Source: Alcaligenes faecalis | GTDB lineage: Bacteria; Pseudomonadota; Gammaproteobacteria; Burkholderiales; Burkholderiaceae_B | Assembly (NCBI RefSeq): GCF_005311025.1 | Contig: NZ_CP031747.1 | Location: 1,302,001-1,366,000, forward strand | Length of the DNA stretch: 64,000 nucleotides | Reading direction: 5' to 3' | Shown: in pieces, positions 45,570-54,970 of the stretch | Layout of the letters: every line of letters starts with the position of its first letter | Position numbering within the stretch: position 1 is the first letter of the stretch | Program-made: the position numbers and the translations under genes | Notes under the pieces: model-generated | What the model was told of the DNA's origin: nothing | The model's database searches: none | The model's input: the letters and a program-made list of their open reading frames with translations, nothing else

Positions 45570-46186
45570 GGGGGGGAATCCTTAGAACTATTGGAAGAAC
45601 GCGCTTTTTGTGTTTGTTGGCCGGAGATTTTAACGTCGGATTCCGACATGACGTTCAATTGGCGAACGCGATTATCGTAACGCATCCCGGTACCGCGCAT
45701 GGTGGATTGGCCGTTGACGACCAGGGCCGGTTCGTTGGTGTACACCACGTCCTCTTCGGGCAGGATGATCAGCACTTCGCTGCGCACGTCCATTGCCTCG
45801 TCATCAGGTGTGGCCTGGCGGTGAATATGGGCATTGCCTTTCATGGTGATGGTGTCCCCGCCTGCATTCATGTGTGCCGTGTCGGAAGTGGCAATGGTCA
45901 GGGGCGAATCGGCCCGGTTGCTGACCGCGCGCGGGGCCGTAATGTCGTGCGAGTCGTCATCCGGGTAGTGATAGGCAATCTTGCCATCCAGGCGGCTGAT
46001 GGCCATCCCGGTTTGGTCGGAGCTGATCATGGTGAAGTCGCGCGCCCAGGAGTCGGGTTCGTGGGTAATGCGGCGCGGCGGGTCAATGGCGACCGAGCTT
46101 TGGGTGTAATCGACCGCCCACAGCGTTGCCAGCACCAGCAAGGTCAGCAACAACAGGGAAATGACGGTGGGTAGACGGTCACGCAT
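45566..46186 (-). CDS. lptC: LPS export bitopic membrane protein LptC
   Basis: 206 residues. One membrane helix at about residues 8-25 (VISLLLLTLLVLATLWAVDY) is followed by a periplasmic LptC jellyroll (DSWARDFTMISSDQTGMAISRLDGKIAYHYPDDDS, ANAHIHRQATPD region). The position between kdsC and lptA is diagnostic. It passes LPS from LptB2FG to LptA. A Ser/Lys tail of about 20 residues ends the protein. Confidence 0.92.
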   Translation of the reverse strand: MRDRLPTVISLLLLTLLVLATLWAVDYTQSSVAIDPPRRITHEPDSWARDFTMISSDQTGMAISRLDGKIAYHYPDDDSHDITAPRAVSNRADSPLTIATSDTAHMNAGGDTITMKGNAHIHRQATPDDEAMDVRSEVLIILPEEDVVYTNEPALVVNGQSTMRGTGMRYDNRVRQLNVMSESDVKISGQQTQKARSSNSSKDSPP

Positions 46187-46188
46187 GA

Positions 46189-46794
46189 TTACTGGATGAC
46201 TCCCGTGGTCTTCAAAGGACCACCTGTAATAAAGGGCGCAAGGCGACCCTGGGAGGCCAGGATGGCATCACAGCATTCGCGCACTGCGCCGTGGCCGGCG
46301 GGCTGTGTGGCTACCCAGCTGGCAATTTGACTGATATAGAAGGGGGCTTCAGGCACGCTGGCGGAAAAACCCACGCGCTGCATGGCGGGCAAGTCGATCA
46401 GATCGTCGCCCATATATCCCACTTCACTTAGGGACAGGCCGTTTTCCTGAGCCAGCTGGGTCAGGATGGCAATTTTGTCGCGTACGCCCTGGTAAACAAA
46501 AGGAATGCCCAGTTCGGCAGCGCGACGCGATACGATGCCGCTTTCGCGTCCGGTAATCAGGGCGACATTAATGCCGCTTTCGCCCAGCATGCGTAAACCG
46601 TGGCCGTCCAGAGCGTGAAAGCTCTTGAACTCCTCGCCGTTCGCGCTGTACCACAGGCGTCCGTCGGTCAGCACGCCGTCCACGTCAAACACCATCATGC
46701 GCAACTGACGTAATTGGGTGCGCACGTTCTCGGGCAGCTTGGCCAGAATTTGAGCTTCAGCGGGATGGAGCGGGATGGTGGGCGTATTCATCAT
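46189..46794 (-). CDS. kdsC: 3-deoxy-manno-octulosonate-8-phosphatase KdsC
   Basis: 201 residues, HAD subfamily C0 without cap. Motif I VFDVDGVLTDGRLWYS, motif II ALITGRESGIV, and motif IV YMGDDLIDLPAMQRVGFSASV. It releases inorganic phosphate from Kdo-8-phosphate in the cytosol. It starts two bases downstream of kdsD, the enzyme earlier in the same pathway. ATGs at 46794 and 46791 are adjacent, so the exact start is ambiguous by one residue. Confidence 0.95.
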   Translation of the reverse strand: MMNTPTIPLHPAEAQILAKLPENVRTQLRQLRMMVFDVDGVLTDGRLWYSANGEEFKSFHALDGHGLRMLGESGINVALITGRESGIVSRRAAELGIPFVYQGVRDKIAILTQLAQENGLSLSEVGYMGDDLIDLPAMQRVGFSASVPEAPFYISQIASWVATQPAGHGAVRECCDAILASQGRLAPFITGGPLKTTGVIQ

Positions 46795-46796
46795 GA

Positions 46797-47786
46797 TCAG
46801 ATTACCTTTGCAGCCAACAGGTCGTGCATGTGCAGAGCTCCCAATAGTAGCCCGTTTGTGTCCAATACCAGCATTTGGCTGATACGCAGGGCATCCATTT
46901 GCTCGGCTGCTTCAATGGCCAGGGCTTCGGCGGCAATGCTGCGCGGTTCGCGCGACATGCCTTCAGATACTGGCAGATTGCGTATATCGCCGGCACGAGC
47001 AATCAGGCGGCGCAGGTCGCCATCGGTGAACATTCCAACGGGGTGGCCTTGTGCGTCCGTGACAATAGTCATGCCCATGCCTTTGCTGGACATTTCTATC
47101 AGGGCATCGGGAATCAGGGTCTCGGGGGATACGATAGGCAGTTGTTCGCCGCTGCGCATGATGTCGCGCACAAACGTCAGTAGTTGACGGCCCAGCGCAC
47201 CACCGGGGTGGGAGCGGGCGAAGTCTTCGCGGCTAAAGCCTCGTGCTTCCAGGCAGGCAACGGCCAGTGCATCGCCTAATACCAAGGCGGCTGTGGTACT
47301 GGCCGTGGGAGCCAGGTTGAGTGGGCAGGCTTCATGCTCTACATGGGCATCCAGATGCAGGTCGGCATTTTGGGCCAGTTCGGACTGGGCATTGCCGGTG
47401 ATCGCAATCAGTTTGGCACCCATGCGGCGCAGCACAGTCAGCACCGTGACCAGTTCCTGGGCCTGCCCAGAGTAGGAAATGGCAATGACCACGTCCTGCT
47501 TGGTAATCATGCCCAGGTCGCCGTGCAAGGCTTCGGCAGCGTGCATGAAAAAAGCGGGAGTGCCGGTCGAGGCCAAGGTAGCCGCGATCTTGCGCGCTAC
47601 GTGGCCGGACTTGCCTATGCCGGTCACCACCACACGGCCCTGACAGTGCACGAGCAGTTTGGTGGCTTCTACAAAACTTTGGTCCAGACGCCCGCCCAGC
47701 GCTTGTAACGCGTCAACTTCAATGGCGAAGGTGCGTTGTGCCGAGGACAGGATATGTGCGGGGTCTAAAAGTGCCGGTGTATTCAT
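46797..47786 (-). CDS. kdsD: Arabinose-5-phosphate isomerase KdsD
   Basis: 329 residues from the ATG at 47786 (MNTPALLDPAHILSSAQRT). The SIS domain (about 40-175) has VTGIGKSGHVARKIAATLASTGTPAFFMHAAEALHGDLGM and ISYSGQAQEL. Two CBS domains follow (about 205-325). It converts ribulose-5-phosphate to arabinose-5-phosphate, the first committed step to Kdo. It leads a tight kdsD-kdsC-lptC-lptA-lptB series and is divergent from the cytochrome bd operon. Confidence 0.95.
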   Translation of the reverse strand: MNTPALLDPAHILSSAQRTFAIEVDALQALGGRLDQSFVEATKLLVHCQGRVVVTGIGKSGHVARKIAATLASTGTPAFFMHAAEALHGDLGMITKQDVVIAISYSGQAQELVTVLTVLRRMGAKLIAITGNAQSELAQNADLHLDAHVEHEACPLNLAPTASTTAALVLGDALAVACLEARGFSREDFARSHPGGALGRQLLTFVRDIMRSGEQLPIVSPETLIPDALIEMSSKGMGMTIVTDAQGHPVGMFTDGDLRRLIARAGDIRNLPVSEGMSREPRSIAAEALAIEAAEQMDALRISQMLVLDTNGLLLGALHMHDLLAAKVI

Positions 47787-47913
47787 GGCGAAATTGTAAA
47801 CGTGAAGTGTCTGCTTGGCATGTAGATTTGCAGGAGGCAAATTGTAAGGTCAGATGGCCTTGGACCAGTGGCAAGCCGAATAGTTTAGGGTTAAGATACG
47901 TCTTGTTTTGTAA

Positions 47914-47931
47914 TTTCAGTAATTACTGAAA
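47914..47931. promoter_or_regulatory. 18-bp perfect palindrome, candidate operator of the cyd operon
   Basis: TTTCAGTAATTACTGAAA is a perfect palindrome that ends 12 bases before the ATG of the GbsR-type regulator gene. Its size suits a dimeric winged-helix regulator, and the site overlaps the probable promoter. Autoregulation by the product of the next gene is the simplest reading. Confidence 0.6.
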
Positions 47932-47943
47932 ATTCAGGAAGCC

Positions 47944-48510
47944 ATGAATCTAGGACCACAGGCAGAGCGTTTTATTCTGCACTTTGGGGAGATGGGCGGG
48001 CGCTGGGGGGTCAACCGGACGGTGGGCCAGATCTATGCGCTGCTGTTCATTGCCCCCGAAGCCCTCCACGCCGACGAGATCGCTGAAACGCTAGGCATCT
48101 CCCGCTCCAATGTCAGCATGAGCTTGCGCGAGTTGCAGTCCTGGCGACTGGTCAACATGACGCACAAGATTGGCGAGCGCCGCGAATACTTTGAATCTCC
48201 CAAGGATGTATGGGATATTTTCCGTACTTTGGTGGAGGAAAAGCGTAAGCGCGAGATTGATCCCACATTGACCTTATTGCGAAGTATCCTAATGGAAGCG
48301 CCCGTCAATGACGAAGAGGAATATGGGCAGCAGCGCATTAACGAAATGCTGGAATTGATCGAGTTGGCTTGTGGTTGGTTTGACGAGGTTCATCACTTAC
48401 CGCCCGAAACCCTGCAAAATCTGATGCGTTTAGGTAGCAAAGTTCAGAAAGTGCTGGGGTTCGCCGGGAAGATTCGCAAAGCTGATCAAACTGGGGGTCG
48501 TCATGATTGA
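47944..48510 (+). CDS. GbsR/MarR-family transcriptional regulator
   Basis: 188 residues. The winged helix spans about residues 20-90 (NRTVGQIYALLFIAPEALHADEIAETLGISRSNVSMSLRELQSWRLV), with the wing KIGERREYFESPKDVWDIFRTLVEEKRKRE typical of GbsR-like proteins. The C-terminal part is a helical dimerisation region. It overlaps cydA by eight bases, so it is part of the cytochrome bd operon and a likely regulator of it. A palindrome sits just upstream. The signal it senses is unknown; it lacks the Cys pattern of Fnr-type oxygen sensors. Confidence 0.88.
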   Translation: MNLGPQAERFILHFGEMGGRWGVNRTVGQIYALLFIAPEALHADEIAETLGISRSNVSMSLRELQSWRLVNMTHKIGERREYFESPKDVWDIFRTLVEEKRKREIDPTLTLLRSILMEAPVNDEEEYGQQRINEMLELIELACGWFDEVHHLPPETLQNLMRLGSKVQKVLGFAGKIRKADQTGGRHD

Positions 48511-50086
48511 TCTGGATGTCGTTACCTTGTCGCGGTTGCAATTTGCTTCCACCGCGATGTTCCACTTTTTATTTGTTCCCTTGACGCTGGGCCTGTCTTT
48601 TTTGCTGGCCATTATGGAAAGCGTCTATGTCATGACGGGCAAGGCCATCTGGCGTCGCATGACCAAGTTCTGGGGCGTACTCTTTGGCATTAACTTTGCC
48701 CTGGGTGTCGCAACCGGGATTGTGATGGAGTTTCAGTTCGGTATGAACTGGGCCTATTACAGTCATTATGTAGGCGATATTTTCGGCGCGCCGCTAGCCA
48801 TTGAAGGTTTGATGGCTTTTTTCCTGGAAGCAACCTTTGTCGGCCTGTTCTTTTTCGGCTGGGATCGCCTCTCCAAGCTGGGACACCTGATTGTTACCTG
48901 GCTGGTTGCCATCGGTACCAACCTGTCGGCCCTATGGATTCTGGTCGCTAACGGCTGGATGCAAAACCCGGTCGGTGCCATCTTCAACCCCCACACCATG
49001 CGTATGGAAATGACCGACTTTGCCGAGGTCATTCTCAATCCCGTTGCGCAAGCCAAAGTTGTTCATACCGTTAGTGCCGGCTATGTCCTGGGTGCCATGT
49101 TCGTGATGGGCATCAGTGCCTGGTACTTGCTGCGTGGTCGCCATATTGATCTGGCCAAGCGCTCGATGACGGTAGCGGCCAGTTTCGGCTTGGCAGCGTC
49201 CCTGTCCGTGGTGGTGCTGGGTGATGAAAGTGGTTACCTGACTACTGAACACCAGCAAATGAAGATTGCAGCCATGGAATCCATGTGGGAAACCGAGGAA
49301 GCCCCTGCCAGTTTCAATCTCTTGGCCTGGCCTGATCAGGAGGCCCGTGAAAACCGCTTTGCCGTGGAAATTCCATGGGTGATGGGTTTGATCGGTACAC
49401 GCTCAGTCAGTACCCCCATGCTGGGCATTAATGAACTGGTCGAACATGCCAAGATTCGTATTGCCAATGGCTTGCGCGCTTACGAGGCACTGCAGCTGGT
49501 GCGCGCTGATGACAGCAATATCGAGGCCCGCCGCGTCTTTGACAATAACTGGAAAGACCTGGGCTATGCCTTGCTGCTCAAGCGTTATACGGACGACATT
49601 ACCAAAGCCGATACCGAGACCATCGCCCAGGCTGCCTGGGATACGGTGCCACAGGTTGCACCCCTGTTCTGGAGCTTCCGTGTGATGGTGGCGCTGGGGC
49701 TGTACTTCATCCTGTTCTTTGGCGTGGCTTTTGTGCTGGCATCGCGTGACCGACTGCAACGTCACCCGCGCTTGCTTAAAGCAGCGGTCTGGAGCATTCC
49801 CCTGCCTTGGATTGCGATCGAATGTGGCTGGTTTGTGGCCGAGTTCGGACGTCAGCCCTGGGCGATTGAAGGTGTCTTGCCTACCTACTATGCGGCCTCT
49901 GGTCTGTCCTTTGTGGACTTGATGATCAGTATGACCATCTTCCTGTTGCTCTATACCACCTTGGCGGTGATTGGCATCAAGGTCATGTTGCACTCGGTGC
50001 GTAAAGGGCCGGACGAGGCTGGCGAGACCGCCACACCTTCCGCTTTGTCTTATGGTTCGCGCAACGCTCCGTTGCTGCGCGGTTAA
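48503..50086 (+). CDS. cydA: Cytochrome bd ubiquinol oxidase subunit I
   Basis: 527 residues, nine predicted membrane helices. The haem b595 ligand is H21 (STAMFHFLF), the b558 His lies in KVVHTVSAGYVLGAMF, and the Met ligand lies in FWSFRVMVALG. The Q-loop starts with KIAAMESMWETEEAP and is long, placing it in the L-type group with the E. coli enzyme. GRQPWAIEGVLPT is a further signature. With CydB and CydX it oxidises quinol and reduces oxygen at high affinity. Translation is coupled to the regulator upstream. Confidence 0.97.
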   Translation: MIDLDVVTLSRLQFASTAMFHFLFVPLTLGLSFLLAIMESVYVMTGKAIWRRMTKFWGVLFGINFALGVATGIVMEFQFGMNWAYYSHYVGDIFGAPLAIEGLMAFFLEATFVGLFFFGWDRLSKLGHLIVTWLVAIGTNLSALWILVANGWMQNPVGAIFNPHTMRMEMTDFAEVILNPVAQAKVVHTVSAGYVLGAMFVMGISAWYLLRGRHIDLAKRSMTVAASFGLAASLSVVVLGDESGYLTTEHQQMKIAAMESMWETEEAPASFNLLAWPDQEARENRFAVEIPWVMGLIGTRSVSTPMLGINELVEHAKIRIANGLRAYEALQLVRADDSNIEARRVFDNNWKDLGYALLLKRYTDDITKADTETIAQAAWDTVPQVAPLFWSFRVMVALGLYFILFFGVAFVLASRDRLQRHPRLLKAAVWSIPLPWIAIECGWFVAEFGRQPWAIEGVLPTYYAASGLSFVDLMISMTIFLLLYTTLAVIGIKVMLHSVRKGPDEAGETATPSALSYGSRNAPLLRG

Positions 50087-50101
50087 GGAGGGGGAACCAT
50101 C

Positions 50102-51253
50102 ATGGAAAATTTGATTCTTCTCGATTACGACACCTTGCGCATCATCTGGTGGTTGCTGCTGGGCGTTTTGTTGGCGGCATTTGCCATCATGGACGGGGCC
50201 GACCTGGGTGTGGCCATGGTGTTGCCGCTGGTTGCTCGCACTGATGATGAGCGGCGCACGTTGTACAACGTGATTGGCCCGGTCTGGGAAGGTAACCAGG
50301 TTTGGTTGATCGTGGCCGGTGGTGTGGCCTTTGCGGCCTGGCCCTTGCTGTATGCCATGGCTTTCTCGGGCTTTTATCTGGCCATGATGTTGCTTTTGGT
50401 CGCCTTGATTGTTCGCCCGGTGGCCATCAAGTACCGCAGCAAGCTCAGCTCGTCGCGCTGGCGTCGTAACTGGGATGCGATCTGGACCGCCTCCGGTCTG
50501 GTTTGTGCTCTGGTGTTTGGTGTGGCTATTGGGAACGTGATGCTGGGCGTACCTTTCGGCTTTGACGAGACCACGCTGCGTCCCATGTACCAAGGCAACT
50601 TCTTCGGTCTGTTCCAGCCCTTTGCCATTCTGTGCGGTTTGCTCAGCGTTCTGATGCTGGCTTTCCAAGGTGCGGTGGTTGTTGCCTGGAAGGGCAGTGA
50701 TCATGTGGCTCGTCGTGCGCGTGCCTGGGCCATGCCTTTGGGCCTGCTGTCCATTGTGGCTTTTGCTGCCGGCGGCTGGTGGATCAGTGCCATGAATGGC
50801 TATAGCATGCCTTGGCCCGAGGCGGCCCACGCCATGTCCAACCCGATTGGCAAGACGGTCGATATGGTTGAAGGTGCCTGGTTGGCTAACTATCTTACCT
50901 GGCCTGCCTTGTGGGCAGCCCCCATTGTCGGTTTTGCGGGCTTGCTGTTCGGTGCCTTGCTGGCTGGTCGTGGTCGCGGCTTGTTGGCTCTGCTGTTCTC
51001 GTCCTTGGCACTGGCTGGCATCATCCTGACTTTTGGTTTTGCCGTCTTCCCATTCCTGCTGCCTTCGTCCTTGAACCCCGGTTCCAGCCTGACCCTGTTT
51101 GATGCCTCGGCCAGTCATCTGACCTTGTGGATCATGCTGCTGGTGACACTGGTGTTCCTGCCCATCATCGTGCTCTATACCTCCTGGGTGTATAGCGTAA
51201 TGCGTGGCAAGGTGTCGGTTGCCAGCATGAAAGATTCTTCTCATTCTTACTAA
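50102..51253 (+). CDS. cydB: Cytochrome bd ubiquinol oxidase subunit II
   Basis: 383 residues, about eight to nine membrane helices. Family motifs are WWLLLGVLLAAFAIMDGADLGVAMVLPLV, IGPVWEGNQVWLIVAGGVAFAAWPLLYAM and FSGFYLAMMLLLVALIVRPVA. It carries the symmetry partner of CydA and contributes to quinol and oxygen access. AAGGAGG-like sequence (TTAAGGAGGGGGAACC) precedes its start, 15 bases after cydA. Confidence 0.97.
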   Translation: MENLILLDYDTLRIIWWLLLGVLLAAFAIMDGADLGVAMVLPLVARTDDERRTLYNVIGPVWEGNQVWLIVAGGVAFAAWPLLYAMAFSGFYLAMMLLLVALIVRPVAIKYRSKLSSSRWRRNWDAIWTASGLVCALVFGVAIGNVMLGVPFGFDETTLRPMYQGNFFGLFQPFAILCGLLSVLMLAFQGAVVVAWKGSDHVARRARAWAMPLGLLSIVAFAAGGWWISAMNGYSMPWPEAAHAMSNPIGKTVDMVEGAWLANYLTWPALWAAPIVGFAGLLFGALLAGRGRGLLALLFSSLALAGIILTFGFAVFPFLLPSSLNPGSSLTLFDASASHLTLWIMLLVTLVFLPIIVLYTSWVYSVMRGKVSVASMKDSSHSY

Positions 51254-51267
51254 GGAGGCCAGCGCAT

Positions 51268-51408
51268 ATGTGGTACTTCTCTTGGGTTCTAGGTTTGGGT
51301 CTGGCCTGCGCATTCTCCATCCTGAATGCGATGTGGTTCGAGCTGCGTGAAAACACGGCTTTGCAGAGTGCAGCTGCCTCCAAGGCTAAAGCAGATATCG
51401 AGGTCTGA
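51268..51408 (+). CDS. cydX: Cytochrome bd small subunit CydX
   Basis: 46 residues, too short for most gene callers. The protein MWYFSWVLGLGLACAFSILN, then AMWFELRENTALQS, has the one-helix layout and WYFSWVLG start of CydX/YbgT, with the conserved Glu in FELRE after the helix. CydX stabilises the haems of CydAB. AAGGAGG lies eight bases upstream of the ATG. It is followed immediately by cydD. Confidence 0.93.
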   Translation: MWYFSWVLGLGLACAFSILNAMWFELRENTALQSAAASKAKADIEV

Positions 51409-53109
51409 TTGACACCGCAAAGTCCAACGGCGCAACAATGGCTGGGGCAATTTTCCAGCCGCGCCCGCACGGCTTTGCGGGCTTCCATGCTGGCCCCTGT
51501 GCTGGCCGGCGCTTTACTGATTCCTCAGGCCTGGTTGCTGGCAAAGATTGTGCAGGCAATTGTGGTCGATGGCTTGCCCTGGACCGGGCAGCTTTTCTCT
51601 ATCCTGATGGTGGCCGCACTTTTGTTGCTGCGTGCCGCCATTTCTGCTTTTGGCGAGCGCCGTGCGCAAAAGGTTTCAGAACATCTGAAACAAGGGCTGC
51701 GCTCCGAGCTGTTTGCCCGACTGTTCCGCAGTACGATGCCGCGTTTGCGGGCCAGCAATAGCGGCGAACTGTCCACCAGCTTGATCACGCAAATTGAAGC
51801 CCTGGATGGCTTTGTGACGCGTTACATTCCTTGCATGGCAGCGGCGGCCCTGGTGCCTTTGGCACTAGTGCTGGCAGTGTTGCCGGTGGATGGCATTGTG
51901 TCCTTGATTCTCTTGTTGAGCACGCCCCTGATTCCCCTGTTCATGGCCTTGGTGGGCTGGGGGGCGGAAGCGGCCAGCCGTGAACAACAACAAACAACGC
52001 TGCGACTGTCCGGCTTTTTCGCCGACCGGCTGCGCGGCATTTTTACCCTTAGCTTGATGGGGCGTGGGCAGGACGAGTTGCAGCGTGTGGAATTGGCCAG
52101 TCAGGAGCTGCGCACACGTACCATGAAAGTGCTGCGAATCGCGTTTTTATCGTCGGCTGTGCTGGAGTTCTTCGCGGCATTGGGTGTGGCCGGGATAGCC
52201 GTCTACATTGGCTTGGGTTACCTGGGCTATCTGGGCGAGTCCTTCTCGGGCATTAGCCTGCAACAAGGCTTGTTCTGTTTGCTCCTGGCCCCGGAGGCCT
52301 ACCAGCCCTTGCGCCAATTGGCCGCTAATTATCATGATCGGGCAGCGGCGCGTGCGGCTGCAGTAGAAGTCGACAGACTGTGGGCAAACTTGGGCCAGGA
52401 TTTGATTCCTGCGGCTCCCACCAGCGCCGACAATGAAGCGGTTTTTCCCAACTTGCCGGTACTGGTCTTGCGTCATCTGCATTTGCCGCAGTTGGGCGGG
52501 CAGGGGACCTTGCTGGAAGTGCCCGGCCTGCAACTTTATATAGATCAGTCTTACGCCTTGCTGGGGGCCAGCGGCTCCGGCAAGACCAGTCTGCTGGAAA
52601 GTCTGATTGGTTTGCGCCCCTTGGCGCAGGGTGAAATTTTACTGCGCAATAGCGATACTGCCGGGCGCTTGCTGACGCGCCATGATGGCGTCGTACTGAT
52701 TTCCCAGCAGGCCTTTTTAGCCATGGGGACCATTGCCGATGGCTTGCGTCTGGCGGCCCCACAAGCCAGTGATGAACAGCTGTGGCAAGCCTTGGAACAA
52801 GCCTGTGCAGCCGAATTTGTACGGACCCTGCCCGATGGTTTGCAAACGGCGCTGGGCGAGGGTGGTTTTGGCCTTTCCGGTGGTCAGATTCAGCGCTTGG
52901 CACTGGCCCGCCTGTTTTTGACAGACCCGCATGTGGTTTTGCTGGACGAACCCAGCTCCCGCCTGGATGCGGCGACCCGGGATCGTGTCATGCGCAATAT
53001 TCTGCGCTTCTGTCAGGGACGCTGTCTGGTCGTGGCCACGCATGACCAGCAACTGGCGGCCATGTGCTCGAACCAACTGCACATTGCCCAAGGAGTCCTG
53101 ACGGCATGA
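51409..53109 (+). CDS. cydD: Thiol reductant ABC exporter subunit CydD
   Basis: 566 residues from a TTG directly after the cydX stop; a stop in the same frame just before rules out an earlier start, and GAGG lies upstream. Six membrane helices fill residues 1-320. The ATPase has Walker A LLGASGSGKTSLLESLIGL, signature GLSGGQIQRLALARLFL, Walker B VVLLDEPSSRLD and H-loop VVATHDQQLA. CydDC exports cysteine and glutathione or binds haem, and is required for cytochrome bd assembly. Confidence 0.95.
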   Translation: MTPQSPTAQQWLGQFSSRARTALRASMLAPVLAGALLIPQAWLLAKIVQAIVVDGLPWTGQLFSILMVAALLLLRAAISAFGERRAQKVSEHLKQGLRSELFARLFRSTMPRLRASNSGELSTSLITQIEALDGFVTRYIPCMAAAALVPLALVLAVLPVDGIVSLILLLSTPLIPLFMALVGWGAEAASREQQQTTLRLSGFFADRLRGIFTLSLMGRGQDELQRVELASQELRTRTMKVLRIAFLSSAVLEFFAALGVAGIAVYIGLGYLGYLGESFSGISLQQGLFCLLLAPEAYQPLRQLAANYHDRAAARAAAVEVDRLWANLGQDLIPAAPTSADNEAVFPNLPVLVLRHLHLPQLGGQGTLLEVPGLQLYIDQSYALLGASGSGKTSLLESLIGLRPLAQGEILLRNSDTAGRLLTRHDGVVLISQQAFLAMGTIADGLRLAAPQASDEQLWQALEQACAAEFVRTLPDGLQTALGEGGFGLSGGQIQRLALARLFLTDPHVVLLDEPSSRLDAATRDRVMRNILRFCQGRCLVVATHDQQLAAMCSNQLHIAQGVLTA

Positions 53110-54800
53110 AAGCGTGGTTTCGTCTCTTAGGTTCCAGCCTGCGCGCACGACGTGGGGCCGTATTGTTTACGGTTCTGCTGGCGATCAGCACGGTGGCGGC
53201 CGGTGTTGGTCTGCTGGGTGTAGCTGGTTGGTTTCTAAGCAGCGCTTTTCTGGCTACGTTGGGCATCGTATTCAATCTGTTTGGCCCTTCGGCCATGATT
53301 CGCGGCCTGTCTTTTTGGCGTATCGCCTCCCGGTATCTGGAGCGCGTCGTCGGTCATGCCCTGACGCTGGATTTGCAAGTACGCATTCGCAGCCTGGTTT
53401 TCGGACGCTTGAGCCGATTCAGTCAGTCTCGCTTGGCCCAGTTTCGAGATGGGGAGCTGGCTTCCAGTCTGACCTCTGACGTGGCTGTGCTGGATCTGGT
53501 GCTTTTGCTGATTTTGGTGCCGCTGACTACGGCTGTGGTGGCTGGTCTGGTGTTTAGCGCTGTGCTGCAAACCTGGCTGTCCTGGTGGGCCTGGCTGATT
53601 CTGGCTTGTTTGCTGATTGCCGCTTGTTTGATTCCGTATATTTGCGCCCGTGGCGCCAGCCGTGCAGCCCAGCAAGTCCATCAACTGGAAAACCGCCAGC
53701 GTGTTCTGGTGCATCAGGCCATCCGCGCCTATGCTGATATTCAGGTGTTTGCCGCTGCGGATGCCGTGCAGGAACAAGTGGACAAGCTGGGACTGGAACT
53801 GGGGCAAGCCCGTTTGCGCAGTAATGGCTGGGGCATTGTCGGGCAGTTTTCCCAGCAGGTCTTGATGGGCGTGGCCTTGATGACCTGCCTGCTGGTTGGA
53901 GCGCAACAGGTCAATCTGCAAGCCATGAGCGGCCCCTTGTGGGTGGGGCTGGTGTTGGCTTTGCTGGGCTTGTTCGAGATCATGGCACCCATGATGCGCG
54001 GTGCGTCCCGCTTGGGAGAGGTTCAGGCAGCCAGCAATCGTTTGCTGACAATTCTGGACGAGCCCGAGGAAACCGATCAGGCGCAAGGGCAGGCGATTGC
54101 GTTGGACAGGCCAGCCTGCCTGGAAATCAAAGATCTGAATTTTTCCTACGGTTCACAGCCCGTATTGGAGCAGTTGTCGCTGCAAGTCCAAGCTGGTGAG
54201 CACATTGCTATTTTTGGTCCCAGTGGCTCCGGCAAGTCTACCTTGCTGGGTGTGCTGATGCGCTTGTTGCCTGTTTCGGAAAAGCAGTATCTGGTTGAGG
54301 GTAAAGCAGCCCAGCATTGGAGCCGCGCCAGCTGGTTTGATCATTGCGCCTTGCTGGCACAGGACTCGCCACTGTTTCTGGGTTCGGTGCGAGATAACCT
54401 TTTGCTGGCAGAACCGACAGCTTCAGAGCAACAAATCTGGCAGGTGCTTCACGACGCCCAACTGGACAGTGTGATACGTGAATTACCCCAAGGGCTGGAT
54501 ACCTGGCTGGGCGAGGGCGGGCAGCAATTGTCCCTGGGGCAGCAGCGCCGCCTGTGTCTGGCGCGTGTGCTGTTGTCGCCTGCCCATATCTGGTTTCTGG
54601 ACGAGCCTACGGCCAGTCTGGATGGCCCGACCAGCCAGGCCTTGATGCGGGATATTCTGGCTGCAGCGCAAGGAAAAACCGTGATTATGGCAACCCACGA
54701 TACCCGTTTGCTGCCTTTGGTCGATAGCGTTTATCAGTTTGAGGCGGGGCGTTTGCAGCGCAAATCCGACACATCAATAAATACTTTAGAACCAAACTAA
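53106..54800 (+). CDS. cydC: Thiol reductant ABC exporter subunit CydC
   Basis: 564 residues from the ATG at 53106, which overlaps the cydD stop as ATGA. Membrane domain about residues 1-320 ([33 protein letters not shown] are CydC features). Walker [18 protein letters not shown], Walker [13 protein letters not shown] and H-loop [11 protein letters not shown] are intact, but the signature motif reads [16 protein letters not shown] instead of LSGGQ. A matching imbalance with CydD suggests one canonical and one weaker ATP site in the heterodimer. Confidence 0.95.
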   Translation: MKAWFRLLGSSLRARRGAVLFTVLLAISTVAAGVGLLGVAGWFLSSAFLATLGIVFNLFGPSAMIRGLSFWRIASRYLERVVGHALTLDLQVRIRSLVFGRLSRFSQSRLAQFRDGELASSLTSDVAVLDLVLLLILVPLTTAVVAGLVFSAVLQTWLSWWAWLILACLLIAACLIPYICARGASRAAQQVHQLENRQRVLVHQAIRAYADIQVFAAADAVQEQVDKLGLELGQARLRSNGWGIVGQFSQQVLMGVALMTCLLVGAQQVNLQAMSGPLWVGLVLALLGLFEIMAPMMRGASRLGEVQAASNRLLTILDEPEETDQAQGQAIALDRPACLEIKDLNFSYGSQPVLEQLSLQVQAGEHIAIFGPSGSGKSTLLGVLMRLLPVSEKQYLVEGKAAQHWSRASWFDHCALLAQDSPLFLGSVRDNLLLAEPTASEQQIWQVLHDAQLDSVIRELPQGLDTWLGEGGQQLSLGQQRRLCLARVLLSPAHIWFLDEPTASLDGPTSQALMRDILAAAQGKTVIMATHDTRLLPLVDSVYQFEAGRLQRKSDTSINTLEPN

Positions 54801-54807
54801 AAGGACG

Positions 54808-54834
54808 CTGCGGGTCAAGTCTGCAGGGATTTTT
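54808..54834 (+). terminator. Possible terminator after cydC
   Basis: CTGC / GCAG pair around about eleven bases, followed by GGGATTTTT. The stem is short. The downstream GCAGGGATTTTT motif also occurs at the apt terminator. Confidence 0.35.
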
Positions 54835-54970
54835 GCTCAATCGCGTCGTATTAGTACAACTTACGAGCACAAGCCGGGTGAGCCCTTGTTGCTGCTGCCC
54901 AATTGTGTACACTTGCAACGTATCCAAGTGCGCCCTTCGCGCCCGGATTTTTTGTTGTAGAAGCTTTGAC

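Noticed and set aside
49403-51313. Minus-strand open frame of 636 codons opposite cydA/cydB
   Set aside because: It is the antisense shadow of two clear cyd genes. Its translation is rich in Gln, His and Arg with no domain, as expected for antisense frames in GC-rich DNA.
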